Under the pieces are notes generated by a model, which did not search any database, was not told the DNA's origin, and saw only the letters and a program-made list of their open reading frames with translations. From positions 1 through 61,194 of the forward strand of contig DATIJV010000108.1 of assembly GCA_035478255.1 (NCBI GenBank): 61,194 bases of DNA, given 5' to 3'. Shown here piece by piece: positions 52,025 through 61,142 of the stretch. Position 1 is the stretch's first letter; every line of letters starts with the position of its first letter. The DNA is from DATIJJ01 sp035478255 (GTDB taxonomy: Bacteria; Pseudomonadota; Gammaproteobacteria; DSM-16500). The position numbers were made by a program, and so were the translations under genes.

Positions 52025-52615
52025 GCCTATTTTACTTTCTTTTCCTGTCACTAAATTTTGAATATTTTTGCGATGACGATAAATTAATAACGCGCTAATC
52101 AAACAAGCGGTCACGGTGTAAGGTATATTCGTCATAAACCACGCATAAAGAGGCGCAAGCAAGGCAGCCAGCACCGCAGCCAGCGAAGAATAGCGGGAAA
52201 TAGCAGCAACCACCAACCAGGTTGCCAACAGCCCAAACCCGAGCGGCCATGAGAGAGAAACCAGACAACCAAAAGCTGTTGCAACGCCTTTACCGCCTTG
52301 AAAACGGAAAAAAATCGGATAAAGGTGTCCCAAGAAAGCAGCAAAGGCCACACAGCTCAAACCAATGGTATTTAAGCCGTACCATTTTAGAGCGAGAACA
52401 GGAAGCATCCCTTTCAGCATGTCACCGATCAGTGTAATGATAGCCGCTTTTTTCCCGCCAAAACGCAATACATTGGTCGCGCCTGGGTTGCCAGAGCCTT
52501 GTTTTCTGGGATCGGGTAATCCCATTAATTTGCACGTCACAATAGCAGTGGAAATGGATCCGAATAAATAAGCAATAATAACTGCAATTATTATTTCAAA
52601 AGCTATGCTTTGCAT
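52016..52615 (-). CDS. plsY: Acyl-phosphate glycerol-3-phosphate acyltransferase
   Basis: A 199-residue membrane enzyme with five or more helices and the PlsY motifs GSISTAIVTCKLMGLPDPRK, GSGNPGATNVLR and GGKGVATAFG. It acylates glycerol-3-phosphate from acyl phosphate, the first step of phospholipid synthesis. Converges and slightly overlaps with tsaD. Confidence 0.96.
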   Translation of the reverse strand: MQSIAFEIIIAVIIAYLFGSISTAIVTCKLMGLPDPRKQGSGNPGATNVLRFGGKKAAIITLIGDMLKGMLPVLALKWYGLNTIGLSCVAFAAFLGHLYPIFFRFQGGKGVATAFGCLVSLSWPLGFGLLATWLVVAAISRYSSLAAVLAALLAPLYAWFMTNIPYTVTACLISALLIYRHRKNIQNLVTGKESKIGSR

Positions 52616-52681
52616 GAGGTTCTCAATATAAAAATTTTTTTGATTCTAATACGTTAGCGTGCCTGTTATAGCCCTTCAGAT

Positions 52682-52834
52682 AAATATTTTGGATTATAGC
52701 ATCTCATCTGGACACCATCTCAAGATTTATTTTTGCAAAAAAATGCTCGAAATACTGAAAGTATTCCTCCGCTTTTTTTGCAAAAATAAATCTTGAGATG
52801 GTGTCCAGATGAGATGCTATAATCCAAAATATTT
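52682..52834. repeat. 153-bp near-perfect hairpin element upstream of orn
   Basis: Two 62-bp arms are perfect inverted repeats (left begins AAATATTTTGGATTATAGCA, right is its mirror) around a 29-base loop. It has no coding capacity and ends 36 bases before the orn start. It would form one of the strongest possible hairpins in RNA. No clear target duplication flanks it. A third non-autonomous family or a transcription barrier between plsY and orn are both possible. Confidence 0.8.
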
Positions 52835-52869
52835 CTAAAATAAATTTTTCATCACCAAGGCTAATTTTT

Positions 52870-53421
52870 ATGACCGTCAGCGCAAATAATTTAATCTGGC
52901 TTGATATGGAAATGACTGGATTAAATCCAGAAAAAGACCGCATTATTGAAATGGCAACCATCGTGACGGATGGAGATTTAAATACTATTGCAGAAGGACC
53001 GGTTTTTGCCATCTATCAGCCTAATGAACTGCTCGACGGTATGGATAGCTGGAATACACGCCAGCATCATGGATCGGGCTTAGTGACGCGTGTTAAAGAA
53101 AGCCGTATCGCAGAAGCAGAAGCGGAAAATGCGACACTGGAATTTATCCGTCAATATGTGCCGGAAGGAAAATCGCCGCTGTGCGGCAATAGCGTGCATC
53201 AAGACAGACGATTTTTATGTCGCTACATGCCGCAACTGGAAAAATTTTTTCATTATCGATTGATTGACGTGAGCACGCTGAAAGAATTGGCTATGCGCTG
53301 GGCGCCGGAAATTTATTCAGGGTTTCAAAAAGAATCGAAACATTTGGCGTTGGATGATATTCGTGAATCGATTGAAGAGTTGAAATATTATCGGGCGGAA
53401 TGGTTAAAAAAAGGAGAATAA
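52870..53421 (+). CDS. orn: Oligoribonuclease
   Basis: A 183-residue DEDDh exonuclease: IWLDMEMTGLNPEKDRIIEM with the first Asp-Glu, GNSVHQDRRFLCRYMPQLEK, and HLALDDIRESIEEL carrying His-Asp. It degrades 2-5-nt RNAs, and pGpG where c-di-GMP exists. The 62-bp-arm hairpin ends just upstream of its ATG, so its promoter and leader are partly within that repeat. Confidence 0.97.
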   Translation: MTVSANNLIWLDMEMTGLNPEKDRIIEMATIVTDGDLNTIAEGPVFAIYQPNELLDGMDSWNTRQHHGSGLVTRVKESRIAEAEAENATLEFIRQYVPEGKSPLCGNSVHQDRRFLCRYMPQLEKFFHYRLIDVSTLKELAMRWAPEIYSGFQKESKHLALDDIRESIEELKYYRAEWLKKGE

Positions 53422-53425
53422 TCCC

Positions 53426-54391
53426 ATGCATTCCGTAGCAACCGGATGGTTATGGACAGGTTTTTTTGTTTTTGTGCTGTGCGTCCTTGCCATTGATATA
53501 CTGCTGCTGAAAAAACAAAAATTGCATGTCGTGTCAACTCGCGAAGCGCTCTGCTGGACAATTGTCTGGATAATCTGTGCGTTGGTTTTCAATCTGGTTT
53601 TGTGGATTTATTTATCTCACACCCAAGGCACAATCATTGCGCATCAAAAAGCCCTCGAATTTTTTACCGGCTATCTTATCGAAGAATCATTGTCTTTCGA
53701 TAATATGTTTGTTTTTATCATGATATTCAGTTTTTTTTGTGTACCGGAAGAGTTTCAGCGGCGCGTTTTGCTCTACGGCGTATTGGGCGCAATTATCATG
53801 CGTTTTGTCATGATTTTTGCCGGTGTCTGGATCATTAATCAATTTCATTGGGTATTATATTTATTTGGAATTTTCCTTGCTTTTACCGGCATCAAAATGT
53901 TTTTTATTGCAGAGCACGAGGCAGATTTTTCCAAAAATAAATTACTCATCTGGCTTAAAAAACATTTGCGTATCACTGAAACTTTTCACAACGAACATTT
54001 TTTTGTTCGGAAAAATCGTTTGTTATATGTGACACCTTTATTCCTGGTGTTAATTTTTGTTGAAATTAGCGATCTCGTTTTTGCGCTCGATAGCATTCCT
54101 GCAATTTTTGCTGTGACACGTGATCCATTTATTGTTTTTACTTCCAATATTTTTGCCATTATGGGATTACGCGCAATTTATTTTCTGCTCGCCAATATGG
54201 CACGCAATTTTGAATTATTAAAATACGGCATTGCGCTGGTTTTAATATTTATCGGTTGTAAACTTTTAATTGAGCCGTGGTTTAATATACCTGTTTTGCT
54301 CGCCTTAAGTGTCGTCGCAAGTATTTTGGCGGCTAGCATTATTTTCAGTTGGATCAAAAAGAAAAGGCATGAAAATTCATGGAAAAATTAG
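53426..54391 (+). CDS. TerC-family integral membrane protein
   Basis: A 321-residue protein with eight or nine helices and TerC signatures: LIEESLSFDNMFVFIMIFSF, LYGVLGAIIMRFVMIFAG and FVEISDLVFALDSIPAIFAV. The acidic residues within helices suit metal transport; TerC/Alx relatives export Mn2+. AAAGGAGAATAATCCC precedes the ATG. Its 3' end overlaps nnrD by 13 bases. Confidence 0.93.
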   Translation: MHSVATGWLWTGFFVFVLCVLAIDILLLKKQKLHVVSTREALCWTIVWIICALVFNLVLWIYLSHTQGTIIAHQKALEFFTGYLIEESLSFDNMFVFIMIFSFFCVPEEFQRRVLLYGVLGAIIMRFVMIFAGVWIINQFHWVLYLFGIFLAFTGIKMFFIAEHEADFSKNKLLIWLKKHLRITETFHNEHFFVRKNRLLYVTPLFLVLIFVEISDLVFALDSIPAIFAVTRDPFIVFTSNIFAIMGLRAIYFLLANMARNFELLKYGIALVLIFIGCKLLIEPWFNIPVLLALSVVASILAASIIFSWIKKKRHENSWKN

Positions 54392-55194
54392 AGATAAAAC
54401 AGTTTGAACATTATTTACAGGCACGCCCGCGCGATTCGCATAAAGGTGATTTTGGACATGTGCTGATTATTGGGGGTGAAGCGGGTTATTCAGGCGCGGT
54501 GATTTTAGCTTCAAAAGCAGCATTGCGAGTGGGAGCAGGATTGGTGAGTGTCGCGACTCGCCCAGCGCATGCACCTATGCTAAATTTAACGTGCCCGGAA
54601 ATCATGTGTCATGGGGTAGGGTCTGCGAGCCAGTTAGAACCGCTTTTAGAAAAAGCGAGTGTCGTCGTGCTGGGGCCTGGTTTGGGAAAGACGGATTGGA
54701 GCAAGGCAATATTTAAACAAGCCTGTCTCTTCCCCAATGTGATGATTATTGATGCTGACGGCTTAAATTTACTCGCAGAAAACCCCATCAAAAAATCAAA
54801 CTGGATTTTAACGCCCCATCCCGGTGAAGCGGGGCGTTTGTTAAATGAAACGACAAAAAAAATCCAGCAAGATCGATTATCTGCTGTTAAAATGCTGCAA
54901 CAAAAATATGACGGCTGGATTGTGCTGAAAGGCGCGGGGACTTTAATCAGCGGCCCTGAAAATTCGCCTGAAATATGCGTTGCTGGCAATCCAGGGATGT
55001 CGACTGCTGGTATGGGCGATGTGCTAAGCGGAGTATTAGGCGGATTGGCCGCGCAAAATATTCCTTTGGAAGTGCTGGCAAAGCTTGGGGTAATAATTCA
55101 TGCAAAAGCGGGGGATTTGGCTGCAAAAGCAGGCGAGCGTGGTATGATTGCATCTGATTTGATGGTTTATTTACGGGATCTTGTAAACCCATAG
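54379..55194 (+). CDS. nnrD: ADP-dependent NAD(P)H-hydrate dehydratase
   Basis: A 271-residue YjeF C-terminal (ribokinase-like) enzyme: GGEAGYSGAVILASKAALRV, LTPHPGEAGRLL and NPGMSTAGMGDVLSGVLGG with the catalytic Asp. It repairs damaged NAD(P)H hydrates. The N-terminal epimerase domain (NnrE), fused in E. coli YjeF, is absent and must be encoded elsewhere. It precedes tsaE as in many gammaproteobacteria. Confidence 0.94.
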   Translation: MEKLEIKQFEHYLQARPRDSHKGDFGHVLIIGGEAGYSGAVILASKAALRVGAGLVSVATRPAHAPMLNLTCPEIMCHGVGSASQLEPLLEKASVVVLGPGLGKTDWSKAIFKQACLFPNVMIIDADGLNLLAENPIKKSNWILTPHPGEAGRLLNETTKKIQQDRLSAVKMLQQKYDGWIVLKGAGTLISGPENSPEICVAGNPGMSTAGMGDVLSGVLGGLAAQNIPLEVLAKLGVIIHAKAGDLAAKAGERGMIASDLMVYLRDLVNP

Positions 55195-55208
55195 GGAGGT
55201 TAATTGAC

Positions 55209-55769
55209 ATGAAAAAAACGGCGATACTATTTTTAACAGCATCTTCTTTAATTTTGACAGCGTGCAGCAATACTGCGATGCAAGAACAAAATGCTGACAA
55301 AACTGCGATGGCAAGAAACAAAGTCAATTTTCAATTGCCGCCTTCGCAAAAATGGGATTTGGTGAGCGTTGAGCAAGATGCGAATGGTTATGCAAAATCT
55401 TATCGGTCAGTCGGCGCTAAGGGTTTGTCTGCCGACCAAAGTTTTTATATTAATTATGGAAAAAATATTAGAACTCCTTTACTGGAATCGATGCATGAAG
55501 TGGTCGGTTCTTTAGCCAGTACAGGCTGCAAGCACACCGATGCCAAGCGCGTCAAGTTGGATAAAAATATTCTGATTTTTACGGCTTCTGCCAATCAATG
55601 TATGAGCGGCCGATCGATTTCACAAACATTTAAAGTTTTTAATATGAATGATGGTCAATATTCGATTGTTTATTCTGCTAATCCCAATGCAGTGCCGAAT
55701 AAAACCCGACAACAAATGAAGAGCGTTGTGATGAATGCAACGATTTCCCCCATTAATGGCAGGGCATGA
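55209..55769 (+). CDS. Outer-membrane lipoprotein of unknown function
   Basis: A 186-residue lipoprotein with signal MKKTAILFLTASSLILTACS, lipobox LTAC. Mature domain is beta-rich with two cysteines (TGCKHTDAK; ANQCMSGRS) that may form a disulfide. Its stop overlaps the tsaE ATG, so it is part of the nnrD-amiB operon. No named family recognised; it may be specific to this lineage. Confidence 0.72.
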   Translation: MKKTAILFLTASSLILTACSNTAMQEQNADKTAMARNKVNFQLPPSQKWDLVSVEQDANGYAKSYRSVGAKGLSADQSFYINYGKNIRTPLLESMHEVVGSLASTGCKHTDAKRVKLDKNILIFTASANQCMSGRSISQTFKVFNMNDGQYSIVYSANPNAVPNKTRQQMKSVVMNATISPINGRA

Positions 55770-56239
55770 GTGATTTTTTTCTGAAATTGAAGCTTCCCAG
55801 TGAGTCATCGATGCTGGCATTTGCTGCGAAACTTGCAAATGCCTGTGATGACACAGTCGTCATTTTTTTGAAAGGCCAGCTCGGTGCAGGTAAAACGACT
55901 TTTACGCGTGGATTTTTACGAGGCTTAGGTTACAAAGGACATGTTAAAAGTCCGACATACACGCTTGTGGAATCTTATCAATTTGAAGATCGCACGGTTT
56001 ATCATTTTGATTTTTACCGGTTACGCGATCCTCATGAATTAGAATATATTGGCATTCAAGATTATTTTCGTGAAAAAGCGGTGTGTTTGATTGAGTGGCC
56101 TGATTATGGAGCAGGCATGCTGCCGGCTGCTGATTTAGTGTGTGATATTGCATTACAGACTGATGCAAGAGATGTGACATTGAAGCCTCAGTCTGAAAAA
56201 GGAAATTTTATTTTACATCGGTTTGAAAGTCATGAATAA
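55766..56239 (+). CDS. tsaE: tRNA threonylcarbamoyladenosine biosynthesis ATPase TsaE
   Basis: A 157-residue P-loop protein: Walker A GQLGAGKTTFTRGFLRGLGY, then VKSPTYTLVESYQ and VYHFDFYRLRDPHELEYIG with the Walker B-like aspartate. It drives the TsaBD complex in t6A synthesis. Its ATG overlaps the lipoprotein stop codon, and the amiB start lies within its last codons. Confidence 0.97.
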   Translation: MSDFFLKLKLPSESSMLAFAAKLANACDDTVVIFLKGQLGAGKTTFTRGFLRGLGYKGHVKSPTYTLVESYQFEDRTVYHFDFYRLRDPHELEYIGIQDYFREKAVCLIEWPDYGAGMLPAADLVCDIALQTDARDVTLKPQSEKGNFILHRFESHE

Positions 56240-57392
56240 AAAAATAATAAAAAATTTATTGATAGTTTGGATGCTGTTTTATTCCGTGCTTGGGTTTGCC
56301 TATCATGCAAAATTAAATGATGTGCGAATTACTCTTTTAGAGAACGATATTCATATTACTTTTTTGTTAAATCAGAGAACGCATTCACAAGTTTTTGAGT
56401 TGTCTAATCCGCCGCGGTTGGTGGTTGATCTTAAAAATACGCAACTTGCCACATCGCTTAAAAATCTTGATTTGGCAAAAGCGCGCATCAAAAATATTCG
56501 TATTGGATATCCGGCACACGACGTGACGCGTGTGGTATTTGATTTAAACATGCCGATGCGATTTAACATGCTGCCCATGCAGGGTAATAACATTGTAATT
56601 AATTTGCATCCTCTGTATGCAAAGTCGGGCATTGCGCTGTTTGAAAAAACAAATTCGTTTCAGTCTGCGAATAGATCGACTGTGAAAATTCCTAAAGCAC
56701 ATCCTGTTGTCATTGTGATTGATGCGGGACATGGCGGACATGATCCAGGCGCTGTGGGTTCGCAGGGTACAACAGAAAAAAGCGTGACACTTGCAATTTC
56801 TAAACGTCTTGCGTATTTGATTAATCAGCAGTCGAACATGCGCGCAGTCTTGACACGAAATGGCGATTATTATGTCGGATTGCGTGACAGATTAAAAATC
56901 GCGCGCAAAGGCAACGCAGATTTTTTTGTGGCGCTGCATGCGGATTCTTATTTTGATAAACAGGCAAGAGGCGCATCAGTGTATGCATTGTCTCAGCATG
57001 GCGCAACCAGTGAAGCAGCGCGCTGGCTTGCAAGGCGTGATAATTATTCAGAATTGGGCGGTGTGGATTTGCGTGAATTGAATGATCAAAGTTATTTATT
57101 GCGCTCAGTATTAATTGATCTTGCCCAAACTGCGACGATCACAGATAGTTTGCATATGGGAAAAATTATGCTGTCGAATTTAAGAAATGTGAATAAGTTA
57201 CATTATTCGCGTGTGGAACAAGCGCCATTTATGGTTTTAAAATCGCCGGATATTCCGTCAATTTTAGTTGAAATGGGTTTCATTTCCAATTCAGAAGAAG
57301 AACAGCATTTACGTGATGAAAATTATCAAAACAAAATGGCCTATGCTTTGTTTAACAGTATTCGTATGTATTTACAGAAATCAGGTGTGTGA
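56232..57392 (+). CDS. amiB: N-acetylmuramoyl-L-alanine amidase with AMIN domain
   Basis: A 386-residue exported amidase: signal peptide, AMIN domain (about 28-125) for septal peptidoglycan targeting, and an Amidase_3 domain from about 155 (VIVIDAGHGGHDPGAVGSQG; FFVALHADSYF; PSILVEMGFISNSEEEQHL) with the zinc ligands His, Glu, His. It splits daughter cells by cleaving stem peptides. Named amiB by synteny (tsaE-amiB-mutL-miaA); it lacks a LysM domain. The TTG start 9 bases upstream is rejected. Confidence 0.93.
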   Translation: MNKKIIKNLLIVWMLFYSVLGFAYHAKLNDVRITLLENDIHITFLLNQRTHSQVFELSNPPRLVVDLKNTQLATSLKNLDLAKARIKNIRIGYPAHDVTRVVFDLNMPMRFNMLPMQGNNIVINLHPLYAKSGIALFEKTNSFQSANRSTVKIPKAHPVVIVIDAGHGGHDPGAVGSQGTTEKSVTLAISKRLAYLINQQSNMRAVLTRNGDYYVGLRDRLKIARKGNADFFVALHADSYFDKQARGASVYALSQHGATSEAARWLARRDNYSELGGVDLRELNDQSYLLRSVLIDLAQTATITDSLHMGKIMLSNLRNVNKLHYSRVEQAPFMVLKSPDIPSILVEMGFISNSEEEQHLRDENYQNKMAYALFNSIRMYLQKSGV

Positions 57393-59200
57393 TGTCAAGA
57401 ATTCAAAAATTAAGTTCTTTGCTGGCGAATCAAATTGCAGCAGGAGAAGTTGTCGAGCGTCCTGCATCCGTTGTTAAAGAATTGGTGGAAAATAGTTTGG
57501 ATGCGGGCGCAAAAAAAATTGAAATAGATATTGAAAATGGCGGTGCGCGCTTGATTCGCGTGCGTGATAATGGCTGTGGGATTCACGCAGATGATTTGCT
57601 TCTCGCACTGAATCGTCATGCGACAAGCAAAATAAAAAATCTGGATGATCTTGAAAATATTGACACGCTGGGATTTCGCGGCGAAGCCTTGGCGAGTATC
57701 AGTTCAGTTTCTCGATTAACACTTTCTTCAAAGATGGCGGCGCAAAATTCAGGCTGGCAAGTGGTTGCAGAAGGAGTGGATGATCGGCCGATCATTCAGC
57801 CCGTCGCTCATCCTGAAGGCACTACAATTGAAGTGCGTGATTTATTTTTTAATATTCCTGCGCGCAAGAAATTTTTACGCACAGAAAAAACTGAATTCGA
57901 TCATATTGATGAATTGATTAAACGCATTGCGCTCAGTTGTTTTGATGTGAGTTTTATTTTGAAACATAATCAAAAAATTGTGCGTCAATATCGTGCGGCT
58001 AGTTCTGAAAAAGAACGGGAACAGCGTGTCGAAAGTTTGTGTGGCGCAGTTTTTGTTGAAAATGCCTTGCATATTGAAGCGGTTTCACATGATTTAAAAT
58101 TATCCGGTTGGATTGCCAAGCCTGTTTTTTCGCGTTCTCAAGCAGATTTGCAGTATTTTTATGTCAATGGCCGCATGGTTCGCGACAAACTGGTCAATCA
58201 TGCGGTGCGTGCTGCGTATCATGATGTGATGTATGGTGATCGTCATCCGGCGTTTGTTTTGTTTTTGGAAATTCCAGCTTCAGCGGTGGATGTGAATGTG
58301 CATCCGACAAAACATGAAGTGCGTTTTCGCGAAGGGCGTTTGGTTCATGGCTTTGTTTCGCATGGTGTGCATGATGCATTGGCAAATGTGCGGCCGGTAT
58401 CTTTAGAGCCGGTGCGCGAAGCGGAGACGGCTGCAGTTGCTCCGCAAAAAATTTATTCCACTTTTCAACCGCAAAAATCTGTGCATCATGTGCAGGAAAA
58501 AATGGCGATTTATAATAAATTACAGGAAGTGACGGACGATGATGTTGCAACGGAAATTTCAACAGTTCCGCCGCAAAAAAATATTGCGTTTCAGGAAATT
58601 CCTATCTGTGATGAAATTCCTCCTTTAGGGTTTGCTTTGGCGCAATTAAAAAATATTTATATTCTGGCTGAGAATTCAGAAGGATTAGTATTGATTGATA
58701 TGCATGCAGCACACGAGCGAGTGATTTATGAAAAATTAAAAAAACAATTTTCAAATCAGAAAATAATTTCTCAGCCTCTGCTGATGCCATTGACGATAAA
58801 ATTAAGCGAACGTGAAGTGAATCATATTGAAGAACAACAAAAAATATTTCAGCAAGTTGGTATGGTGTTGGAGCGCATGAGTCGGGATACGATTGTTGTG
58901 CGCGAAGTGCCGGATTTATTGCGTGATGGACAGATTGAGCAGTTAGTAAGAGATATTGCGGCGGATTTGCTTCAGTATCAAAAATCTTCCCGACTGCATG
59001 AAACGGTCAATGAACTACTCGGAACGATGGCGTGTCATGCTGCTGTGCGTGCAGAGCGAAAATTGACTTTGCCAGAAATGAACGCGTTACTGCGAGTGAT
59101 GGAGACTACAGAGCACAGTGGTCAGTGTAATCATGGCAGACCGACTTGGACGAAATTTTCGTTAGCTGAATTAGATAAATTATTTTTACGCGGCCGTTAA
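57392..59200 (+). CDS. mutL: DNA mismatch repair protein MutL
   Basis: A 602-residue MutL: GHKL ATPase with IAAGEVVERPASVVKELVEN, DNGCGIHADDL and GFRGEALASISSVS; variable linker (about 330-410); C-terminal dimerisation domain. The C-terminal motif DMHAAHERVIYE near residue 436 fits DQHA(x)2E(x)4E with Met for Gln, so this MutL may be an endonuclease of the MutH-independent type. The ATG overlaps the amiB stop. Confidence 0.96.
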   Translation: MSRIQKLSSLLANQIAAGEVVERPASVVKELVENSLDAGAKKIEIDIENGGARLIRVRDNGCGIHADDLLLALNRHATSKIKNLDDLENIDTLGFRGEALASISSVSRLTLSSKMAAQNSGWQVVAEGVDDRPIIQPVAHPEGTTIEVRDLFFNIPARKKFLRTEKTEFDHIDELIKRIALSCFDVSFILKHNQKIVRQYRAASSEKEREQRVESLCGAVFVENALHIEAVSHDLKLSGWIAKPVFSRSQADLQYFYVNGRMVRDKLVNHAVRAAYHDVMYGDRHPAFVLFLEIPASAVDVNVHPTKHEVRFREGRLVHGFVSHGVHDALANVRPVSLEPVREAETAAVAPQKIYSTFQPQKSVHHVQEKMAIYNKLQEVTDDDVATEISTVPPQKNIAFQEIPICDEIPPLGFALAQLKNIYILAENSEGLVLIDMHAAHERVIYEKLKKQFSNQKIISQPLLMPLTIKLSEREVNHIEEQQKIFQQVGMVLERMSRDTIVVREVPDLLRDGQIEQLVRDIAADLLQYQKSSRLHETVNELLGTMACHAAVRAERKLTLPEMNALLRVMETTEHSGQCNHGRPTWTKFSLAELDKLFLRGR

Positions 59201-60162
59201 TGAATGCGATTTTTCCGATAATTTGTTTGATGGGCCCGACTGCTTCGGGGAAAACGCAATTGGCTGTTAAACTTACGCAGCATTTTCCGATGGAAATTGT
59301 GAGTGTTGATTCAGCGATGGTTTATCGAACGATGGATATCGGTACGGCCAAACCGGATGAGGCAACATTAAAACTCGCACCGCATCGATTAATTAATATT
59401 CGTGATCCCAAAGAGCCTTATTCTGCTGCGCAGTTTCGAGAAGATGCCTTGCGGGAAATTCAGGATATTTTTCAGCAGAAAAAAATTCCTTTGCTGGTCG
59501 GTGGTACGATGTTGTATTTTCGCGTGCTGCAAGAGGGTTTGTCGGACTTGCCTTCCGCGAATGCGGTTGTCAGAAAAAAAATAATGAAGCAGGCAGAGGA
59601 TTTAGGATGGCCTGCGATGCATGCGCGTTTAGTCAAAATTGATCCCTTAGCGGGAGCGCGCATTCATCCGCATGATAGCCAGCGTATTCAGCGCGCATTG
59701 GAAGTATATGAGCTGACGGGAAAGAGTTTATCGGAATGGACTGCTGAAAAAACTTCAAAAGATAATTTTCATTTTTATAATCTGGCGATTGCACCCAATG
59801 ATCGTGCAATTTTGCATGCGAGGATTGCGGAGCGATTTAAGCAAATGCTAAATGAGGGATTGATTGAGGAAGTGAGACGACTTCGCTCGCGCGGTGATTT
59901 GAGTTTGGAGATGCCTTCGATTCGTTCAGTGGGTTATCGGCAAGTATGGGAATATCTGGCGGGGAATTATTCTTATCAGGAAATGGAAGAGCGCGGAATT
60001 ATCGCGACGAGGCAGTTGGCGAAAAGGCAGTTGACGTGGCTCCGAAGCTGGCCGGATGTGCGGTGGTTTGATAGTGAGGCAGGGGATTTATATGAGCAAG
60101 TTGAGAGGTATATAATTCAAAGGATTCTGCTACTGTCCAGTAAGTATAACGAAAAAGCATAA
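59200..60162 (+). CDS. miaA: tRNA dimethylallyltransferase
   Basis: A 320-residue MiaA: P-loop LMGPTASGKTQLAV, VSVDSAMVYRTMDIGTAKPD, LVGGTMLYFRVLQEGL and the tRNA-recognition segment MPSIRSVGYRQVWEYL. It prenylates A37 of tRNAs reading UNN codons. The ATG overlaps the mutL stop. hfq, usually the next gene, is not here. Confidence 0.97.
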   Translation: MNAIFPIICLMGPTASGKTQLAVKLTQHFPMEIVSVDSAMVYRTMDIGTAKPDEATLKLAPHRLINIRDPKEPYSAAQFREDALREIQDIFQQKKIPLLVGGTMLYFRVLQEGLSDLPSANAVVRKKIMKQAEDLGWPAMHARLVKIDPLAGARIHPHDSQRIQRALEVYELTGKSLSEWTAEKTSKDNFHFYNLAIAPNDRAILHARIAERFKQMLNEGLIEEVRRLRSRGDLSLEMPSIRSVGYRQVWEYLAGNYSYQEMEERGIIATRQLAKRQLTWLRSWPDVRWFDSEAGDLYEQVERYIIQRILLLSSKYNEKA

Positions 60163-60169
60163 TTTATTG

Positions 60170-60175
60170 TATAAT
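60170..60175 (+). promoter_or_regulatory. Candidate -10 box upstream of the Cys-rich membrane protein
   Basis: A perfect TATAAT eight bases after the miaA stop codon; the -35 region is weak. Separate transcription of the next gene is therefore possible. Confidence 0.35.
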
Positions 60176-60224
60176 AAAAGATGAAATGGAGTTTTCTTAT
60201 ATTTTATCAGGATTAGGGGGTTTT

Positions 60225-60578
60225 ATGATGGGCATGAAAAAGGCACGATTAAGCGCGGTAGCTTTGGGAGTTGCATTGGGGCTAATGTGCGGTGTAGGGA
60301 TGCTGGTAGTCGGATTGGCCGCAACCCATGGTGTATTTGGCGCAGATATGATGGCTCGCTGGGCAACCATGTATCCTGGAGTGGATGTTTCCATGAAAGG
60401 AAGTTTAATTGCAGGAGCGTGGGGATTTATCAAAGGATTTTTCTCTGGGCTCATTTTGGCATGGCTTTATAATCTTTGCCTGTGCTGTTGCACAAAGGGT
60501 CATTGCGGCTGCTGCAAATCTGTCTGTGATAAATGTAAGTGCGAAAAATGCGAATGTGGTACGAATAAAACAATGTAA
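60225..60578 (+). CDS. Small membrane protein with Cys-rich C-terminus
   Basis: A 117-residue protein: two hydrophobic segments (VALGVALGLMCGVGMLVVGL; GFIKGFFSGLILAWLY) then a terminal cluster of about 13 cysteines (CLCCCTKGHCGCCKSVCDKC and KCEKCECG). AGGGGG fixes the ATG at 60225; earlier in-frame starts lack one. The tail may bind metal or be palmitoyl-like membrane-associated, but there is no direct evidence. It occupies the usual place of hfq after miaA. Confidence 0.65.
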   Translation: MMGMKKARLSAVALGVALGLMCGVGMLVVGLAATHGVFGADMMARWATMYPGVDVSMKGSLIAGAWGFIKGFFSGLILAWLYNLCLCCCTKGHCGCCKSVCDKCKCEKCECGTNKTM

Positions 60579-60611
60579 GTATACTATGCGCGAAGTATAC
60601 TTCGTATAAAA

Positions 60612-60653
60612 GCCATATCAGTTTTGTCTGTCATCAGAACGGACTGATATGGC
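60612..60653. terminator. Hairpin after the Cys-rich membrane protein gene
   Basis: GCCATATCAGT pairs with ACTGATATGGC around a loop that itself can form TCTG/CAGA. An additional dyad AAGTATACT/AGTATACTT lies at 60577-60602. No T run follows, so intrinsic termination is probable but not certain. Confidence 0.5.
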
Positions 60654-60679
60654 GTTGCAGTAAATCTTTGGAAAAAAAC

Positions 60680-61060
60680 ATGCGAAAAATAATTCATACG
60701 GAAAAATCCCCCGCGGCAATTGGCAGTTATTCCCAGGCAGTAGAATCAGAAAATACTTTATATTTATCGGGCCAGATCCCACTCGATCCTCAAACCATGG
60801 TGTTAATAGAAGGTGATATTCATCGCCATGTGAGCCAGGTGTTTGAAAATATGAAATGGGTGCTGGAAGCGGGAAAGAGTAGTCTGGATGAAGTGGTCAA
60901 ATTGACGGTTTATCTGACTGATTTAGCCGATGTTGGTGCAGTGAATGAAGGGATTGCGCGATATTTTCAGCAGCCTTTTCCTGCGCGAACGACAATCCAG
61001 GTTGCGGCTTTGCCGAAAGGAGCAACTGTGGAGATAGAAGCCATTGCGGTGCGAAAATGA
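60680..61060 (+). CDS. ridA: RidA-family 2-iminobutanoate/2-iminopropanoate deaminase
   Basis: A 126-residue RidA protein: SPAAIGSYSQAVESENTLYL, SGQIPLDPQTM, HVSQVFENMKWVLEAG and PARTTIQVAALPKGATVEIE, with the conserved active-site Arg. It hydrolyses reactive enamines/imines made by PLP enzymes. GGA lies eight bases before the ATG at 60680; the TTG reading 12 bases upstream is less likely. Confidence 0.95.
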   Translation: MRKIIHTEKSPAAIGSYSQAVESENTLYLSGQIPLDPQTMVLIEGDIHRHVSQVFENMKWVLEAGKSSLDEVVKLTVYLTDLADVGAVNEGIARYFQQPFPARTTIQVAALPKGATVEIEAIAVRK

Positions 61061-61142
61061 TTTAACCTAAATTCGGCAGTTAGAGGAACTATTGCGAAGT
61101 AAGTATTCGGTGAGAAGTATAAAATTCGTGTTTTTTGTTTTT

